Positions 5,452 to 13,485 of a stretch of DNA of 13,587 bases are shown piece after piece. Positions within the stretch are counted from its first letter, which is position 1, and each line of letters opens with the position of its first letter. The stretch covers positions 1 through 13,587 of the forward strand of contig JABJCF010000249.1 in the NCBI GenBank assembly GCA_018665625.1, read 5' to 3'. The translations under genes were made by a program, and so were the position numbers. Under the pieces are notes generated by a model, which was not told the DNA's origin, did not search any database, and saw only the letters and a list, made by a program, of their open reading frames with translations. This DNA is from Nitrospina sp. (GTDB lineage Bacteria; Nitrospinota; Nitrospinia; Nitrospinales; VA-1).

Positions 5452-7149
5452 CTAGTCAGGCTGGATAAGTTCCCGGGCGTGTTTTAGGGAGGCTTCGGTA
5501 ATTTTTTCTCCGCTCGACATTCTTGCCAATTCTTCCACTCGTTCTTCAAATTCCAGTTGTCGGATTCCTGACCGGGTGCGTTTTCCCTGGACTTGTTTTT
5601 CAACACGGTAATGGGTGGAAGCCATGCCTGCAATTTGCGGGAGGTGGGTTATGCAGAACACTTGTTTTGTTTTTGCGACCTTTTTTAGTTTGTCGCCGAC
5701 CTTTTCAGCCACGCGTCCCCCTATTCCGGTATCCACTTCATCGAAGATCATTACGGGAACGGTATCCTGTTTATTTAAAATAGATTTTAATGCCAGCATA
5801 ATTCGCGACAGCTCACCACCAGAAGCAATTTTGGCAAGGGGACGCAATTCTTCACCGGGATTGGGAGAAAATAAAAATTCCAAACTGCCTAAGCCAATGG
5901 ATGTGGGTTTTAATTTTTCTTTACGGTATTCAACGAATCCCTTTGGGTCGGGCGAGTAACTGAAATCCACGCCAAAACGTACGCCATTCATATGAAGCTC
6001 TTTTAATTCTTTTTCGACACCTAGTTTTAAAGATTTGGCGCCAGCCTCACGCTTATCAGCAAGTTCGACCGCCAGCTTAGATACTATTTTTTCCTTGTTC
6101 ACAATATCAGCTGCAAGCTGTTTCATGCTCTCTTCGTTGCCAGCTAACTGTTCCAATTCAGAGGCAAATTTATCACGCTTGGAAAGAATTTCTGCAACAT
6201 CGTTGCCATATTTTCTTTTAAGTCCATTTATCTCAGCTAACCGGTCTTCTATCTCTTCCAGCCTTGCTGGGTCAAAATTAAGAGTTCGATCGTGCGATCT
6301 CAAAGCATCTTCAACTTCTTCCAGTTCATAAAAAGCCGATTGAGACCTTTCAAAGGGCGATGCAAGGTCCTTATCCACATCTAACAAAGGCTCCAACTCT
6401 TTTAATACTTGTCGTAAGCTCTCCAAAATAGAACCGCTTTGCTCGGACAATAAAGACTGACTTTGCTGTAAAGCTGAGCGAATTTTTTCTGAATGACGTA
6501 GTTTATTTTTTTCAGCCTTGAGTTCTTCTTCCTCTTCCTTGGAAAGATTAGCGGCATCAATTTCTGAGATTTGAAACCCTAAAAATTCTTCTCTTTGCAG
6601 ACGCTCCTGTTCATCAGTGTTTAGCGATTGAAGCGTTTTGACCAGGTTTTGATATTCCTGAAATTTTTTGGAGAACTCATCGCGATTTGGTTTCGATTTA
6701 CCAAACAAGTCCAACAAATCCACATGAATTTCAGGGTGTAAAAGGGTTTGATGGTCGTGTTGCCCGTGAAGGTCTACCAATCGGTTGCCAATTTTTGCGA
6801 GGGTGGAAACAGTAATCTGGCTATCGTTGAGGAAACAACGGTTCTTGCCGGAATTGGAAATTTGTCTTTTTATATGGAACTCACCTTCGTCTGCCTCAAC
6901 GCCAATTTCCCGCGCCATCGTCAGGATATCTTCATTGGCTATTTGGAAAATGCCTTCGACCAACGCTGTGGTTTCACCCGTGCGAATGGAATCGGTATCT
7001 GCCCTGCCTCCAAGCAGTAAATTTAGCGCATCTATGATGATAGATTTCCCGGCTCCAGTTTCACCGGTTAACACATTCAGTCCTCTCTCAAAATTCACCA
7101 CGAGATTTTCAATAATGGCAAAATTCTGAATTCTGATTTCTTTTAGCAT
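5452..7149 (-). CDS. recN: DNA repair protein RecN
   Basis: RecN is an SMC-like ATPase that acts in the cytoplasm on double-strand-break repair, holding broken DNA for RecA-dependent recombination. The 565-residue product is full length. It starts MLKEIRIQNFAIIENL and has the Walker A motif GETGAGKS at 29-36 and VDLHGQHDHQ near 125-134. A central charged coiled-coil spans about 155-385. The ABC signature SGGELSRIMLALKS starts at 443, the Walker B motif VMIFDEVDTGIGG at 466, and THLPQIA at 501. No key residue is missing. The ATG is nine bases after the stop of the upstream TPR gene and has no Shine-Dalgarno site, so it is probably translated by coupling. The promoter would then be the one upstream of the TPR gene. 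I see no clear LexA-type operator, though unfamiliar lineages use different boxes. Confidence 0.97.
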   Translation of the reverse strand: MLKEIRIQNFAIIENLVVNFERGLNVLTGETGAGKSIIIDALNLLLGGRADTDSIRTGETTALVEGIFQIANEDILTMAREIGVEADEGEFHIKRQISNSGKNRCFLNDSQITVSTLAKIGNRLVDLHGQHDHQTLLHPEIHVDLLDLFGKSKPNRDEFSKKFQEYQNLVKTLQSLNTDEQERLQREEFLGFQISEIDAANLSKEEEEELKAEKNKLRHSEKIRSALQQSQSLLSEQSGSILESLRQVLKELEPLLDVDKDLASPFERSQSAFYELEEVEDALRSHDRTLNFDPARLEEIEDRLAEINGLKRKYGNDVAEILSKRDKFASELEQLAGNEESMKQLAADIVNKEKIVSKLAVELADKREAGAKSLKLGVEKELKELHMNGVRFGVDFSYSPDPKGFVEYRKEKLKPTSIGLGSLEFLFSPNPGEELRPLAKIASGGELSRIMLALKSILNKQDTVPVMIFDEVDTGIGGRVAEKVGDKLKKVAKTKQVFCITHLPQIAGMASTHYRVEKQVQGKRTRSGIRQLEFEERVEELARMSSGEKITEASLKHARELIQPD

Positions 7150-7158
7150 GGCAAATTT

Positions 7159-7905
7159 TTAAGGAGAAATATCATCCAATAACTCCTTCCCCTCTTTCCT
7201 TAGAGAAAGAAATTTTTCATCTTGCGTATTATCTGTAAGTTGCATGAGTTTGTGAAGAGATTCTCGCGCTTCTTCGGAATTATTTTTTTCAATTTGGCCT
7301 TTTGCCAGCCCCAAATGGTTTTCCGGGAAGTTTGGGGCTAGCCGAACGGCTTCTTTTAGATGTGATATAGATTTACTCATATCACCCCCCAAAAAGAAGG
7401 GCAATTCCATATATAAACTCCCAAGGGCACGGTGAGGGCCTGCATGGTTGATCGTTGGATCCAGGCTCACGGCTTTCTCCATATCCTCCTTAAAGGGGTC
7501 GATGATTCCCAAACTGGCCCAAACTCCTTTACTTTCTCCTTGTTTTCCTAGGCAGAGACCACGATAAAAATAGCTGCTTGCGGGATCGGGGTGCAGCTCA
7601 ATGGCGCGGGAACTATAAAGGATGCATTGGTCATAATGTCTTGTTTCCTTCGATATTTTTGCAAGGGTGTAGTGGGTTCTGGCTTGGCGCCATTGCCATT
7701 CGGAAAGGTCAGGATTTACTGCCAAAACTTTTTCAATTTTAGCAGCGATGCTTTTATACTCCAACTCCGACTCACTAATTTTATGGAGTTGATCAATTTC
7801 ATCCAATGTCGTGCTTTGCGCAAAAGCGGCTGGAATATTTAGAAATAAACCCCATAAAAAAAGGACAGAAATGGGGACTAATAATTTATTGAAAATGGTG
7901 TTCAT
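7159..7905 (-). CDS. Exported tetratricopeptide-repeat protein
   Basis: The 248-residue protein has a Sec signal peptide: hydrophobic residues 8-25 and a likely cleavage site AFA-Q after residue 29, with no lipobox cysteine, so a soluble periplasmic protein is expected. TPR-like helices follow. SRAIELHPDPASSYFYRGLCLG, MEKAVSLDPTINHAGPHRAL and LKEAVRLAPNFPENHLGLAK each fit the TPR consensus with its conserved Pro. A 'PFFLGGDMSKSISHL' segment is typical of a subgroup of TPR proteins in which GGD follows a hydrophobic patch. The function is a protein-protein scaffold of unknown partner. It precedes recN by nine bases on the same strand and probably shares its transcript, although a periplasmic TPR protein has no obvious link to DNA repair. 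Confidence 0.85.
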   Translation of the reverse strand: MNTIFNKLLVPISVLFLWGLFLNIPAAFAQSTTLDEIDQLHKISESELEYKSIAAKIEKVLAVNPDLSEWQWRQARTHYTLAKISKETRHYDQCILYSSRAIELHPDPASSYFYRGLCLGKQGESKGVWASLGIIDPFKEDMEKAVSLDPTINHAGPHRALGSLYMELPFFLGGDMSKSISHLKEAVRLAPNFPENHLGLAKGQIEKNNSEEARESLHKLMQLTDNTQDEKFLSLRKEGKELLDDISP

Positions 7906-7924
7906 AACACAGGTTAGATTCCGT

Positions 7925-7934
7925 TATAATTATA
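7925..7934. promoter_or_regulatory. Palindromic -10 box between divergent genes
   Basis: TATAATTATA gives a perfect TATAAT on both strands (plus 7925-7930, minus 7929-7934). It lies between the divergently transcribed TPR/recN pair and the mlaC-like gene. On the plus strand TTCATA (7901-7906) at 18-base spacing matches four of six -35 positions. The minus strand has only a poor AT-rich -35. It may be a shared bidirectional promoter. Confidence 0.35.
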
Positions 7935-8025
7935 GAACAAAGAAATAACATTTAATTTAAAGGGTTGGGTTTCCCATCGTAGTACCCGCACCTAAGAAAA
8001 ACATTACCTATAAAATGTATCATAA

Positions 8026-8640
8026 ATGAGAAATTCAAAAAAAATTGCTTTTACGTCATTCCTGCTATTCTTTTTTCTAACAGGCCTGTCTTGGGCAGAT
8101 ACAGAAAAAAGCAAACCGGAGGCCGCGGTAAAAATCCTATTAAACGAGATCAAACAAATAGTTGATGCGGATGGTTTGTCAGATGCTGACATTTTAACAA
8201 ATAAAAAACATTCCGACCTCGCCGTAAGCATTTTAAACGTACCAGAGATAAGCGAGAAAGCCCTGGGGAAATACTGGGCGAAACATAGTGAGGAACAACA
8301 AAATCAATTCCAGAATTTATTGGGTGAGTTATTTGTGCATGTTGCCTTCCCCAGTTCGGCGAAGTTTTTTGCGAATTTGGATTTGGTCTATGGCAAAACA
8401 AAAAGTAAAAAGGATATGATGGTTGTGCCAATTACAGTGATCCATGAAAAAGAAGGCGAAGTAGACATCGATTTTAGAATGAAACTATCAGAAAAAAGGT
8501 GGCTGGTGGTTGATGTTATTCTCGATGGGATCAGCATGCGTAATAACCTGAGAAGCCAGTTTTACAAAATTTTAAAGAAAAAAGATTTTGATCATTTGGT
8601 CCATAAGATGGGAAAAAAATTGAAAGAAGCTAAAAGCTGA
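8026..8640 (+). CDS. MlaC/Ttg2D-family periplasmic phospholipid-binding protein
   Basis: MlaC proteins carry phospholipids across the periplasm between the outer-membrane MlaA complex and the inner-membrane MlaFEDB transporter, which maintains outer-membrane lipid asymmetry. The 204 residues are near family length. A basic start and hydrophobic core (residues 5-22) with a likely cleavage SWA-D after residue 24 give a Sec signal peptide. The mature part fits the family layout: an N-terminal helix (EAAVKILLNEIKQIV), EISEKALGKYWAKHSEEQQNQFQNLLGELF, then strands ending in EVDIDFRMKLSEKRWLVVDVILDGISMRNNLRSQFYKIL, where 'W.V.DV...G.S...NYR.QF' is the hallmark. No transporter genes adjoin it here, so the partners must lie elsewhere or the protein serves another transporter. 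There is no clear ribosome site. rimO follows after 41 bases. Confidence 0.88.
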   Translation: MRNSKKIAFTSFLLFFFLTGLSWADTEKSKPEAAVKILLNEIKQIVDADGLSDADILTNKKHSDLAVSILNVPEISEKALGKYWAKHSEEQQNQFQNLLGELFVHVAFPSSAKFFANLDLVYGKTKSKKDMMVVPITVIHEKEGEVDIDFRMKLSEKRWLVVDVILDGISMRNNLRSQFYKILKKKDFDHLVHKMGKKLKEAKS

Positions 8641-8681
8641 TTATCTTCTGTCTGAAAATTATTATTTAAAAACGGAAAAAT

Positions 8682-10034
8682 ATGAAAAAAGTTGGAATGG
8701 TTAGTTTGGGTTGCCCAAAGAACACCGTTGATTCAGAACGGGTATTGGGGGATCTTGTGTCTTCAGGGTATGACCTCACTCAGAATGAAGAAGATGCTGA
8801 GATTTTAATCGTCAACACTTGTGGATTCATCGAGTCGGCAAAAAAAGAATCCATCGATACCATTCTCGAAATGGCGCGTCAGAAAACCGATGGAAAATGT
8901 CAGCAACTTATCGTTACAGGGTGCCTGGCAGAACGTCACACTCAGGAGTTACTCGATGAAATCCCTGAAATAGATCATTTGCTGGGTGTTGGCCAATACC
9001 CTCAACTAAAAAATATTCTCGATAAAGATGGAGCCAATTTTAACAACCGCAACCATGTTGCAACCCCGGCTGAATATTATGAGTCGTACACAGATCGATT
9101 GATGACCACGGCTTTTTATACCGCCTATGTGAAAATTTCAGAAGGCTGTTCCAATCGTTGTGCATTTTGTATTATTCCAAAAATGCGGGGTCCAATGCGT
9201 AGCCGATCACCGGAATCCATTTTGGCAGAAGCTGAAAATCTGGCCAAAAGGGGTGTTAAAGAATTCAATATAATTTCTCAAGACACTACGATGTACGGAT
9301 TCGACCTTGCTATGAAGGATGGTCTCGCCCGATTGTTAAAAGACATGGCTAAGATTGATGGTGTTGAGTGGCTGCGACTTTTATATTGCTATCCCACTTT
9401 TCTCAATTCAAATGTGATCGACTATATAGCTTCAGAAGAAAAAGTGTGCCGCTATATTGATGTTCCCTTGCAGCACACACATGATGAAATGTTGAAAAGC
9501 ATGAAACGTCAGGAGACCGAAGGCGGTGTTAGAAAAATGCTTGAAGAACTGCGTTTAAAAATTCCAAAAGCCGCTTTGCGAACCACTTTTATCACTGGCT
9601 TTCCTGGAGAAACTGAGGAACATTTTAAACATATGCTGCGCTTTCTTTGCGAGATGCAGTTTGATCATGTAGGCATCTTTACCTATTCTGATGAAGAAGG
9701 AACCACGGCTTTTGATTATCCCAACCGGGTTCCTGAGGAAGTGAAGGAGGAAAGAAAAAATATTCTGATGGAGTTTCAAAAAGAAATTGCGCTACGAAAA
9801 AATCAGGAAAAAGTGGGCCAGATCCTTCCCGTTCTTGTTGAAGGGTTTGACGCGCAGGAAAATTATATTATGACTGGCCGGTTAGCCTCTCAGGCTCCCG
9901 ACATTGACGGACAGGTTATTCTGGAAAAATGTGAAGCAGAACCCGGGGAAATCATTCCTGTACGTATAACCGCGGCAGCAGATTATGACCTGGTCGCAGA
10001 ACCTATCTCGCAACCGGTTGAGCTGGTTGAATAA
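8682..10034 (+). CDS. rimO: Ribosomal protein S12 methylthiotransferase RimO
   Basis: RimO is a radical-SAM enzyme with two iron-sulfur clusters that methylthiolates an aspartate of ribosomal protein S12 in the cytoplasm. All three parts are visible in 450 residues. The N-terminal UPF0004 domain has cluster cysteines 11 (SLGCPKNTVDSERVLG, diagnostic for RimO over MiaB), 47 (NTCGFI) and 81 (TGCLAE). The radical-SAM domain has CSNRCAFC with cysteines 156, 160 and 163 and the following IIPKMRGPMRSRS. The C-terminal TRAM domain spans roughly 385-446. All catalytic cysteines are present and the length is normal. The start has a modest GGAAAAA just upstream. It sits 41 bases after the mlaC-like gene and 5 bases before pfkA, suggesting co-transcription of rimO and pfkA at least. 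Confidence 0.97.
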   Translation: MKKVGMVSLGCPKNTVDSERVLGDLVSSGYDLTQNEEDAEILIVNTCGFIESAKKESIDTILEMARQKTDGKCQQLIVTGCLAERHTQELLDEIPEIDHLLGVGQYPQLKNILDKDGANFNNRNHVATPAEYYESYTDRLMTTAFYTAYVKISEGCSNRCAFCIIPKMRGPMRSRSPESILAEAENLAKRGVKEFNIISQDTTMYGFDLAMKDGLARLLKDMAKIDGVEWLRLLYCYPTFLNSNVIDYIASEEKVCRYIDVPLQHTHDEMLKSMKRQETEGGVRKMLEELRLKIPKAALRTTFITGFPGETEEHFKHMLRFLCEMQFDHVGIFTYSDEEGTTAFDYPNRVPEEVKEERKNILMEFQKEIALRKNQEKVGQILPVLVEGFDAQENYIMTGRLASQAPDIDGQVILEKCEAEPGEIIPVRITAAADYDLVAEPISQPVELVE

Positions 10035-10039
10035 TTAAA

Positions 10040-11134
10040 ATGGGACTAAAACGTATTGGCATATTAACAGGTGGAGGCGATTGCTCAGGCCTCAATGCGG
10101 TGATTCGGGCTGTCACCCGGTCCGCTATCATCGAGCATGATGCAGAGGTGGTGGGAATTGAAGATGGCTTTGAAGGATTAATTTTTAACCGTCATCGAAA
10201 GCTCACTATAGCAGACACCAAAGAAATTCTACCTCTAGGCGGTACCATTCTCGGAACGACCAATAAAGGCCATCCCTTTGAATATCGCGAGTTTGATAAA
10301 GAAGGCAATGTCACCAAGCGGGATTACTCCAAACAAACGATAGCGAACTTTAAAAACCTGAATCTCGATTGCCTTTTTGTTGTCGGTGGAGACGGCACAT
10401 TACAACTAGCTCACCGTTTTTGTGAGCTGGGTCTTCCTCTAATAGGCATCCCCAAAACAATCGACAACGATTTGGTGGGAACCGATTATACCTTTGGTTA
10501 TCAAACAGCAGTGCAAGTTGCCAGCGATGCTTTGGATCGGCTGCATACCACTGGCGAGAGCCACCAGCGTGTGATGATCCTCGAGGTGATGGGACGTGAT
10601 GCAGGGTGGATTGCACTTGAAGCGGGCCTAGCAGGCAGAGCCCACGCTATCCTGATTCCAGAAATCCCTTATAAAATGGAAAAAGTTTTTGAGAAAATTC
10701 GTTTACGAATTGAAGGGGGGAGTCCCTTCAGCGTAATCGTGGTTGCAGAAGGAGCCAAAGAAGTTGGAAAAGAAGCAATAACCAATGAATTGGCTTCCAA
10801 TCGCCTACAAGGTGTGGCGCAACTGGGTGGAGTGGGTTATCACGTTGCACGTGAAATTGGCGAAAAAATCGACCTCGAGGTGAGGTGCACTGTTTTAGGC
10901 CATACACAAAGAGGGGGTACTCCGTTAGCGTTTGACCGCGTTTTAGGAACCCGGCTTGGAACCGAAGCGGTGCAAGCTGCTTCCGAAGGAAAATTTGGCA
11001 CCATGGTCGCCTTACAAGCTCGCGAAATTGTTCTCGTCCCACTAAAATCCCTGGCGGGGATTGTGCGTCAGGTTCCTATCGATTCGCAACTGATTCGCAC
11101 CGCAGAATCCATCGGCGTTTGCTTAGGCCGTTAG
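10040..11134 (+). CDS. 6-phosphofructokinase, mixed-substrate (group III-like) type
   Basis: The enzyme phosphorylates fructose 6-phosphate at C1 in glycolysis, or runs reversibly if pyrophosphate-dependent. The 364-residue protein has the nucleotide/phosphate loop ILTGGGDCSGLNAVIRA at 8-24, VVGGDGT at 114-120, the catalytic PKTIDNDLVGTDYTFGYQTA at 138-157, and LGHTQRGGTPLAFDRVLGTRLG near the end. The Gly in GGDGT is typical of ATP users, while the Lys in PKTIDND is typical of pyrophosphate or mixed-group enzymes. The donor cannot be fixed from sequence, and both ATP- and pyrophosphate-dependent enzymes are known in the group. The ATG is 5 bases after rimO with no good ribosome site, so translation is probably coupled. 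The gene ends 27 bases from the convergent GT9 gene, with only a weak TCAAT/ATTGA inverted repeat between them. Confidence 0.93.
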   Translation: MGLKRIGILTGGGDCSGLNAVIRAVTRSAIIEHDAEVVGIEDGFEGLIFNRHRKLTIADTKEILPLGGTILGTTNKGHPFEYREFDKEGNVTKRDYSKQTIANFKNLNLDCLFVVGGDGTLQLAHRFCELGLPLIGIPKTIDNDLVGTDYTFGYQTAVQVASDALDRLHTTGESHQRVMILEVMGRDAGWIALEAGLAGRAHAILIPEIPYKMEKVFEKIRLRIEGGSPFSVIVVAEGAKEVGKEAITNELASNRLQGVAQLGGVGYHVAREIGEKIDLEVRCTVLGHTQRGGTPLAFDRVLGTRLGTEAVQAASEGKFGTMVALQAREIVLVPLKSLAGIVRQVPIDSQLIRTAESIGVCLGR

Positions 11135-11161
11135 CAATAAGTCAATCCCTTCAATTGATTT

Positions 11162-12175
11162 TCATTTATTCGTTGAAACTTCGGGTTTTCTGCCCTGCTC
11201 CGTTGCCTGATAAATAGCGAGAAATTTTTTCCAGACGTCCTCAACACTTGTAGTTCCATCCAAATAACTCACCACCGGAAAAAAAGTTTTATCCAGTTGA
11301 AAGGGTCCGACCAGATCTGGGCGGCCATTCCCTACATGTTGAAAAATTCCAATAGTAGGTGTGTTGACCGCATAACCGATATGCATCGGCCCGGTATTGT
11401 TCGAAACCAGAAGGCTGGCCTGACTCAACAAATAGGCATAATTTATAATAGACATATCAAAAGCAAAAAATATTCTGTCGCTGTCGGGAAGGTTGAGCGC
11501 TTTTAATATTTCCAGTTCTTTTTTATTGCCTCCAAAAACAATATTCAAAGAAGTTTCTTTCAAAATTAAATTAGCCAGGTCATAAAAATTTTTTGATTCC
11601 CAGAGTCGATCTTTGGAACTCGCTCCAATATGACAAATCACGAAAGAGGTTTTTAATCCTGTTTTATGCGTGTAATCATGGAATGCTTTTTTTTCAGAAT
11701 CGCTAAAAAATAATTCCATTTGAGATTGTTTAAGCTCGACATTTATTTCTTTAAGCATGAGCGCCCTACGTTCGATGGCGTGGAAATTTGAAACCTCCTG
11801 AGGCGTTTTTTCCGGTTTGACATTGAATTCTGATGAACACCATTTATGCCCCTGATGGTTCCAAATGGGCGACGATTTTAGAAAATTTTTCATTCTGCTA
11901 AAATCCGTGTTGGCGTGAAAAATAAAAATATGATCGTACTTTGGCCTGAGCAGGAGTTTTATTCCCAAGAGAAGTTGCGCATACCATCTGTTCTGGTAGG
12001 GATAAATATTTTGTAGGTGAGGGTTGTCTTTAAAAAGATCGGTCCAGGCATTATTTACGATTAAATCGATTCGGGCATCGGGAAATGCTTTTTTCAATTC
12101 CCGGATTCCTGGAGTTCCCCAAAGGCAATCTCCCATCCCTGTTGTGGAGACCACTAAAAATTTTTGAACGGCCAT
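11162..12175 (-). CDS. Glycosyltransferase family 9 (heptosyltransferase-like) protein
   Basis: GT9 enzymes transfer heptose or related sugars to lipopolysaccharide core at the cytoplasmic face of the inner membrane. From the ATG chosen the protein has 337 residues. The N-terminal Rossmann domain starts QKFLVVSTTGMGDCLWGTPGIRELKKAFPDARIDLIV, with GMGD matching the family 'GLGD' acceptor-side motif. The C-terminal domain has ICHIGASSKDRLWESKNFYDLANLIL and the sugar-nucleotide-binding region LLVSNNTGPMHIGYAVNTPTIGIF, where 'DTGPMHLA' usually has Asp instead of this Asn. The longer frame begins with TTG at 12208 and would add 11 hydrophobic residues; I prefer ATG because GT9 proteins begin just before the first strand, but neither start has a Shine-Dalgarno site. 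The exact acceptor cannot be told. It stands alone rather than in a lipopolysaccharide cluster. Confidence 0.85.
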   Translation of the reverse strand: MAVQKFLVVSTTGMGDCLWGTPGIRELKKAFPDARIDLIVNNAWTDLFKDNPHLQNIYPYQNRWYAQLLLGIKLLLRPKYDHIFIFHANTDFSRMKNFLKSSPIWNHQGHKWCSSEFNVKPEKTPQEVSNFHAIERRALMLKEINVELKQSQMELFFSDSEKKAFHDYTHKTGLKTSFVICHIGASSKDRLWESKNFYDLANLILKETSLNIVFGGNKKELEILKALNLPDSDRIFFAFDMSIINYAYLLSQASLLVSNNTGPMHIGYAVNTPTIGIFQHVGNGRPDLVGPFQLDKTFFPVVSYLDGTTSVEDVWKKFLAIYQATEQGRKPEVSTNK

Positions 12176-12340
12176 AAAAATAGAAAATAAGAGGAAATAG
12201 GGTAACAACTGTAAACCGGAACCAAAGGTAGCAGATTTGGCAACTTAAAAAAAGCCGGTGTCCTCCCTTCAACTCGTAGACAGTAGCCGTTATCAGACTG
12301 AATATTAAAGAAAAACCTGCATTTTTACGCAAATTTAGCC

Positions 12341-12521
12341 GGTTCCATATTGTCTCCTCAGCTTGAATATGTTAGTCTAAGCCACAATTTGGCTTCCTAT
12401 TGGAAGAATTCCAGAAAATTCAATCACGCACGTTTCCGGATCAAATCAGGGGTGGCCTGCGGGTTCCTGATGCGAGTCGATGGAGGCGGTGGTATAACCC
12501 ATTTAATTTTAAGGAGATAGA
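12341..12521 (+). promoter_or_regulatory. rpsB upstream region and possible structured leader
   Basis: The 300-odd bases before rpsB contain no credible gene. A weak promoter candidate is TTGTCT (12350-12355) with TAGTCT (12373-12378) at 17-base spacing and a preceding TG. Downstream are a small hairpin CTTCC/GGAAG (12393-12406) and a longer stem where 12445-12452 pairs with 12464-12471 (ATCAGG with CCTGAT plus two G-T pairs). GGGTT (12461-12465) could alternatively pair with AACCC near 12496-12500, close to the ribosome site. AAGGAG (12511-12516) lies five bases before ATG. In several bacteria S2 represses its own rpsB-tsf mRNA through the leader, and a similar role here is inference. Confidence 0.35.
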
Positions 12522-13322
12522 ATGTCCGAAATCACAATGAAAAGCTTACTTGAATCCGGTGTTCACTTTGGCCACCAAACCAACCGGTGGAACCCCAAAA
12601 TGAAACCTTATATATACGGGGCGCGTAGCGGGATTTATATCATTGATCTACAAAAAACCCTGACGGGTTTTCAAGCGGCGGAAAAATACATTAGAGAAAG
12701 TGCCCGTGCCGGAAAGAAAATACTTTTCGTTGCCACGAAAAAACAAGCACAAGAATTGATTGCTGAAGAAGCAACGCGATGCGGAATGCACTATATCAAC
12801 CAAAGATGGTTGGGTGGAACACTTACCAATTTCGCTACAATTCGAAAAAGTATCGCTCGGCTTTTGGAATTGGAAAAAATGGATGAGGAAAACCAGTTTG
12901 ATCGCCTGCATAAAAAAGAAGCTCTGGATCTGCGTAAAGAAATCGTTAAGTTGAATAAATTTTTCGGCGGCATCAAAACAATGAAAGATTTACCTGACGT
13001 TTTATTTATTGTTGATACCCGAAAAGAAAAAATTGCGTTGGCAGAAGGAAGAAAACTGGGAATTAAAATCGTAGCTATGGTCGATACAAATTCTGACCCC
13101 GATGGCATTGACTTCCCCATTCCAGCGAATGACGATGCAATGCGGTCTATCAAGCTGTTCGCTCACAGAATTGCCGATGTTTATCTGGAAGGCCAGGAAA
13201 TGAAGAAGTCCAGCCAGGAAAAAGATGCGGCTGATGCAAAGCCAAGCCCCAGTAAAAATGAGGAAACACCACCCTCGGTTCCTGATGATAAGGGCAAAAG
13301 CGAAACTGTAGTGCCTGCCTGA
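12522..13322 (+). CDS. rpsB: 30S ribosomal protein S2
   Basis: S2 is a late-assembling protein of the small ribosomal subunit, located between head and body, and is needed with bS1 for mRNA binding. The 266 residues include all landmarks: [38 protein letters not shown] at 10-47, [58 protein letters not shown], then [31 protein letters not shown]. The protein is about 25 residues longer than the E. coli one because of a polar tail rich in Lys, Glu, Ser and Pro after about residue 225. The ATG has AAGGAG five bases upstream. It is followed by tsf after 163 bases, the standard rpsB-tsf order. Confidence 0.98.
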   Translation: MSEITMKSLLESGVHFGHQTNRWNPKMKPYIYGARSGIYIIDLQKTLTGFQAAEKYIRESARAGKKILFVATKKQAQELIAEEATRCGMHYINQRWLGGTLTNFATIRKSIARLLELEKMDEENQFDRLHKKEALDLRKEIVKLNKFFGGIKTMKDLPDVLFIVDTRKEKIALAEGRKLGIKIVAMVDTNSDPDGIDFPIPANDDAMRSIKLFAHRIADVYLEGQEMKKSSQEKDAADAKPSPSKNEETPPSVPDDKGKSETVVPA

Positions 13323-13334
13323 TCTGAATTAAAT

Positions 13335-13353
13335 CCGGGTTTGAAAACCCAGG
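13335..13353 (+). terminator. Intercistronic hairpin between rpsB and tsf
   Basis: GGGTT (13337-13341) pairs with AACCC (13346-13350) around a TGAA tetraloop, and the stem can be extended by CC/GG with one bulged A. No T run follows, so this may act as a partial attenuator or an mRNA-stabilising hairpin rather than a full terminator. A 163-base gap separates rpsB and tsf. Confidence 0.35.
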
Positions 13354-13485
13354 CTGGAATTGTTTCTGCAGGGGTCTACTCTGCGAAACAACCAACCGAA
13401 GTAACTCAAAATAAATTTACAGACAAAGCAATTTGTCATGTTCTATTAATTTTACGATTAACTTTTTTTGTAAGGATGTTTAGGA

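Noticed and set aside
5615..6331. Several plus-strand open frames inside recN
   Set aside because: They are shadows of a full-length, motif-complete RecN, with Ser- and Phe-rich translations typical of antisense frames.
8009..8015. TATAAA box just before the mlaC-like ATG
   Set aside because: It is too close to the start codon to leave room for a leader, and there is no acceptable -35 at the right distance.
12051..12332. Minus-strand open frame of 93 codons overlapping the start of the GT9 gene
   Set aside because: It is in another frame over the conserved GT9 N-terminus, and the part outside the gene has no recognisable domain or ribosome site.
13150..13395. Minus-strand open frame across the rpsB end
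   Set aside because: It is antisense to the S2 C-terminus and has no supporting start signals.
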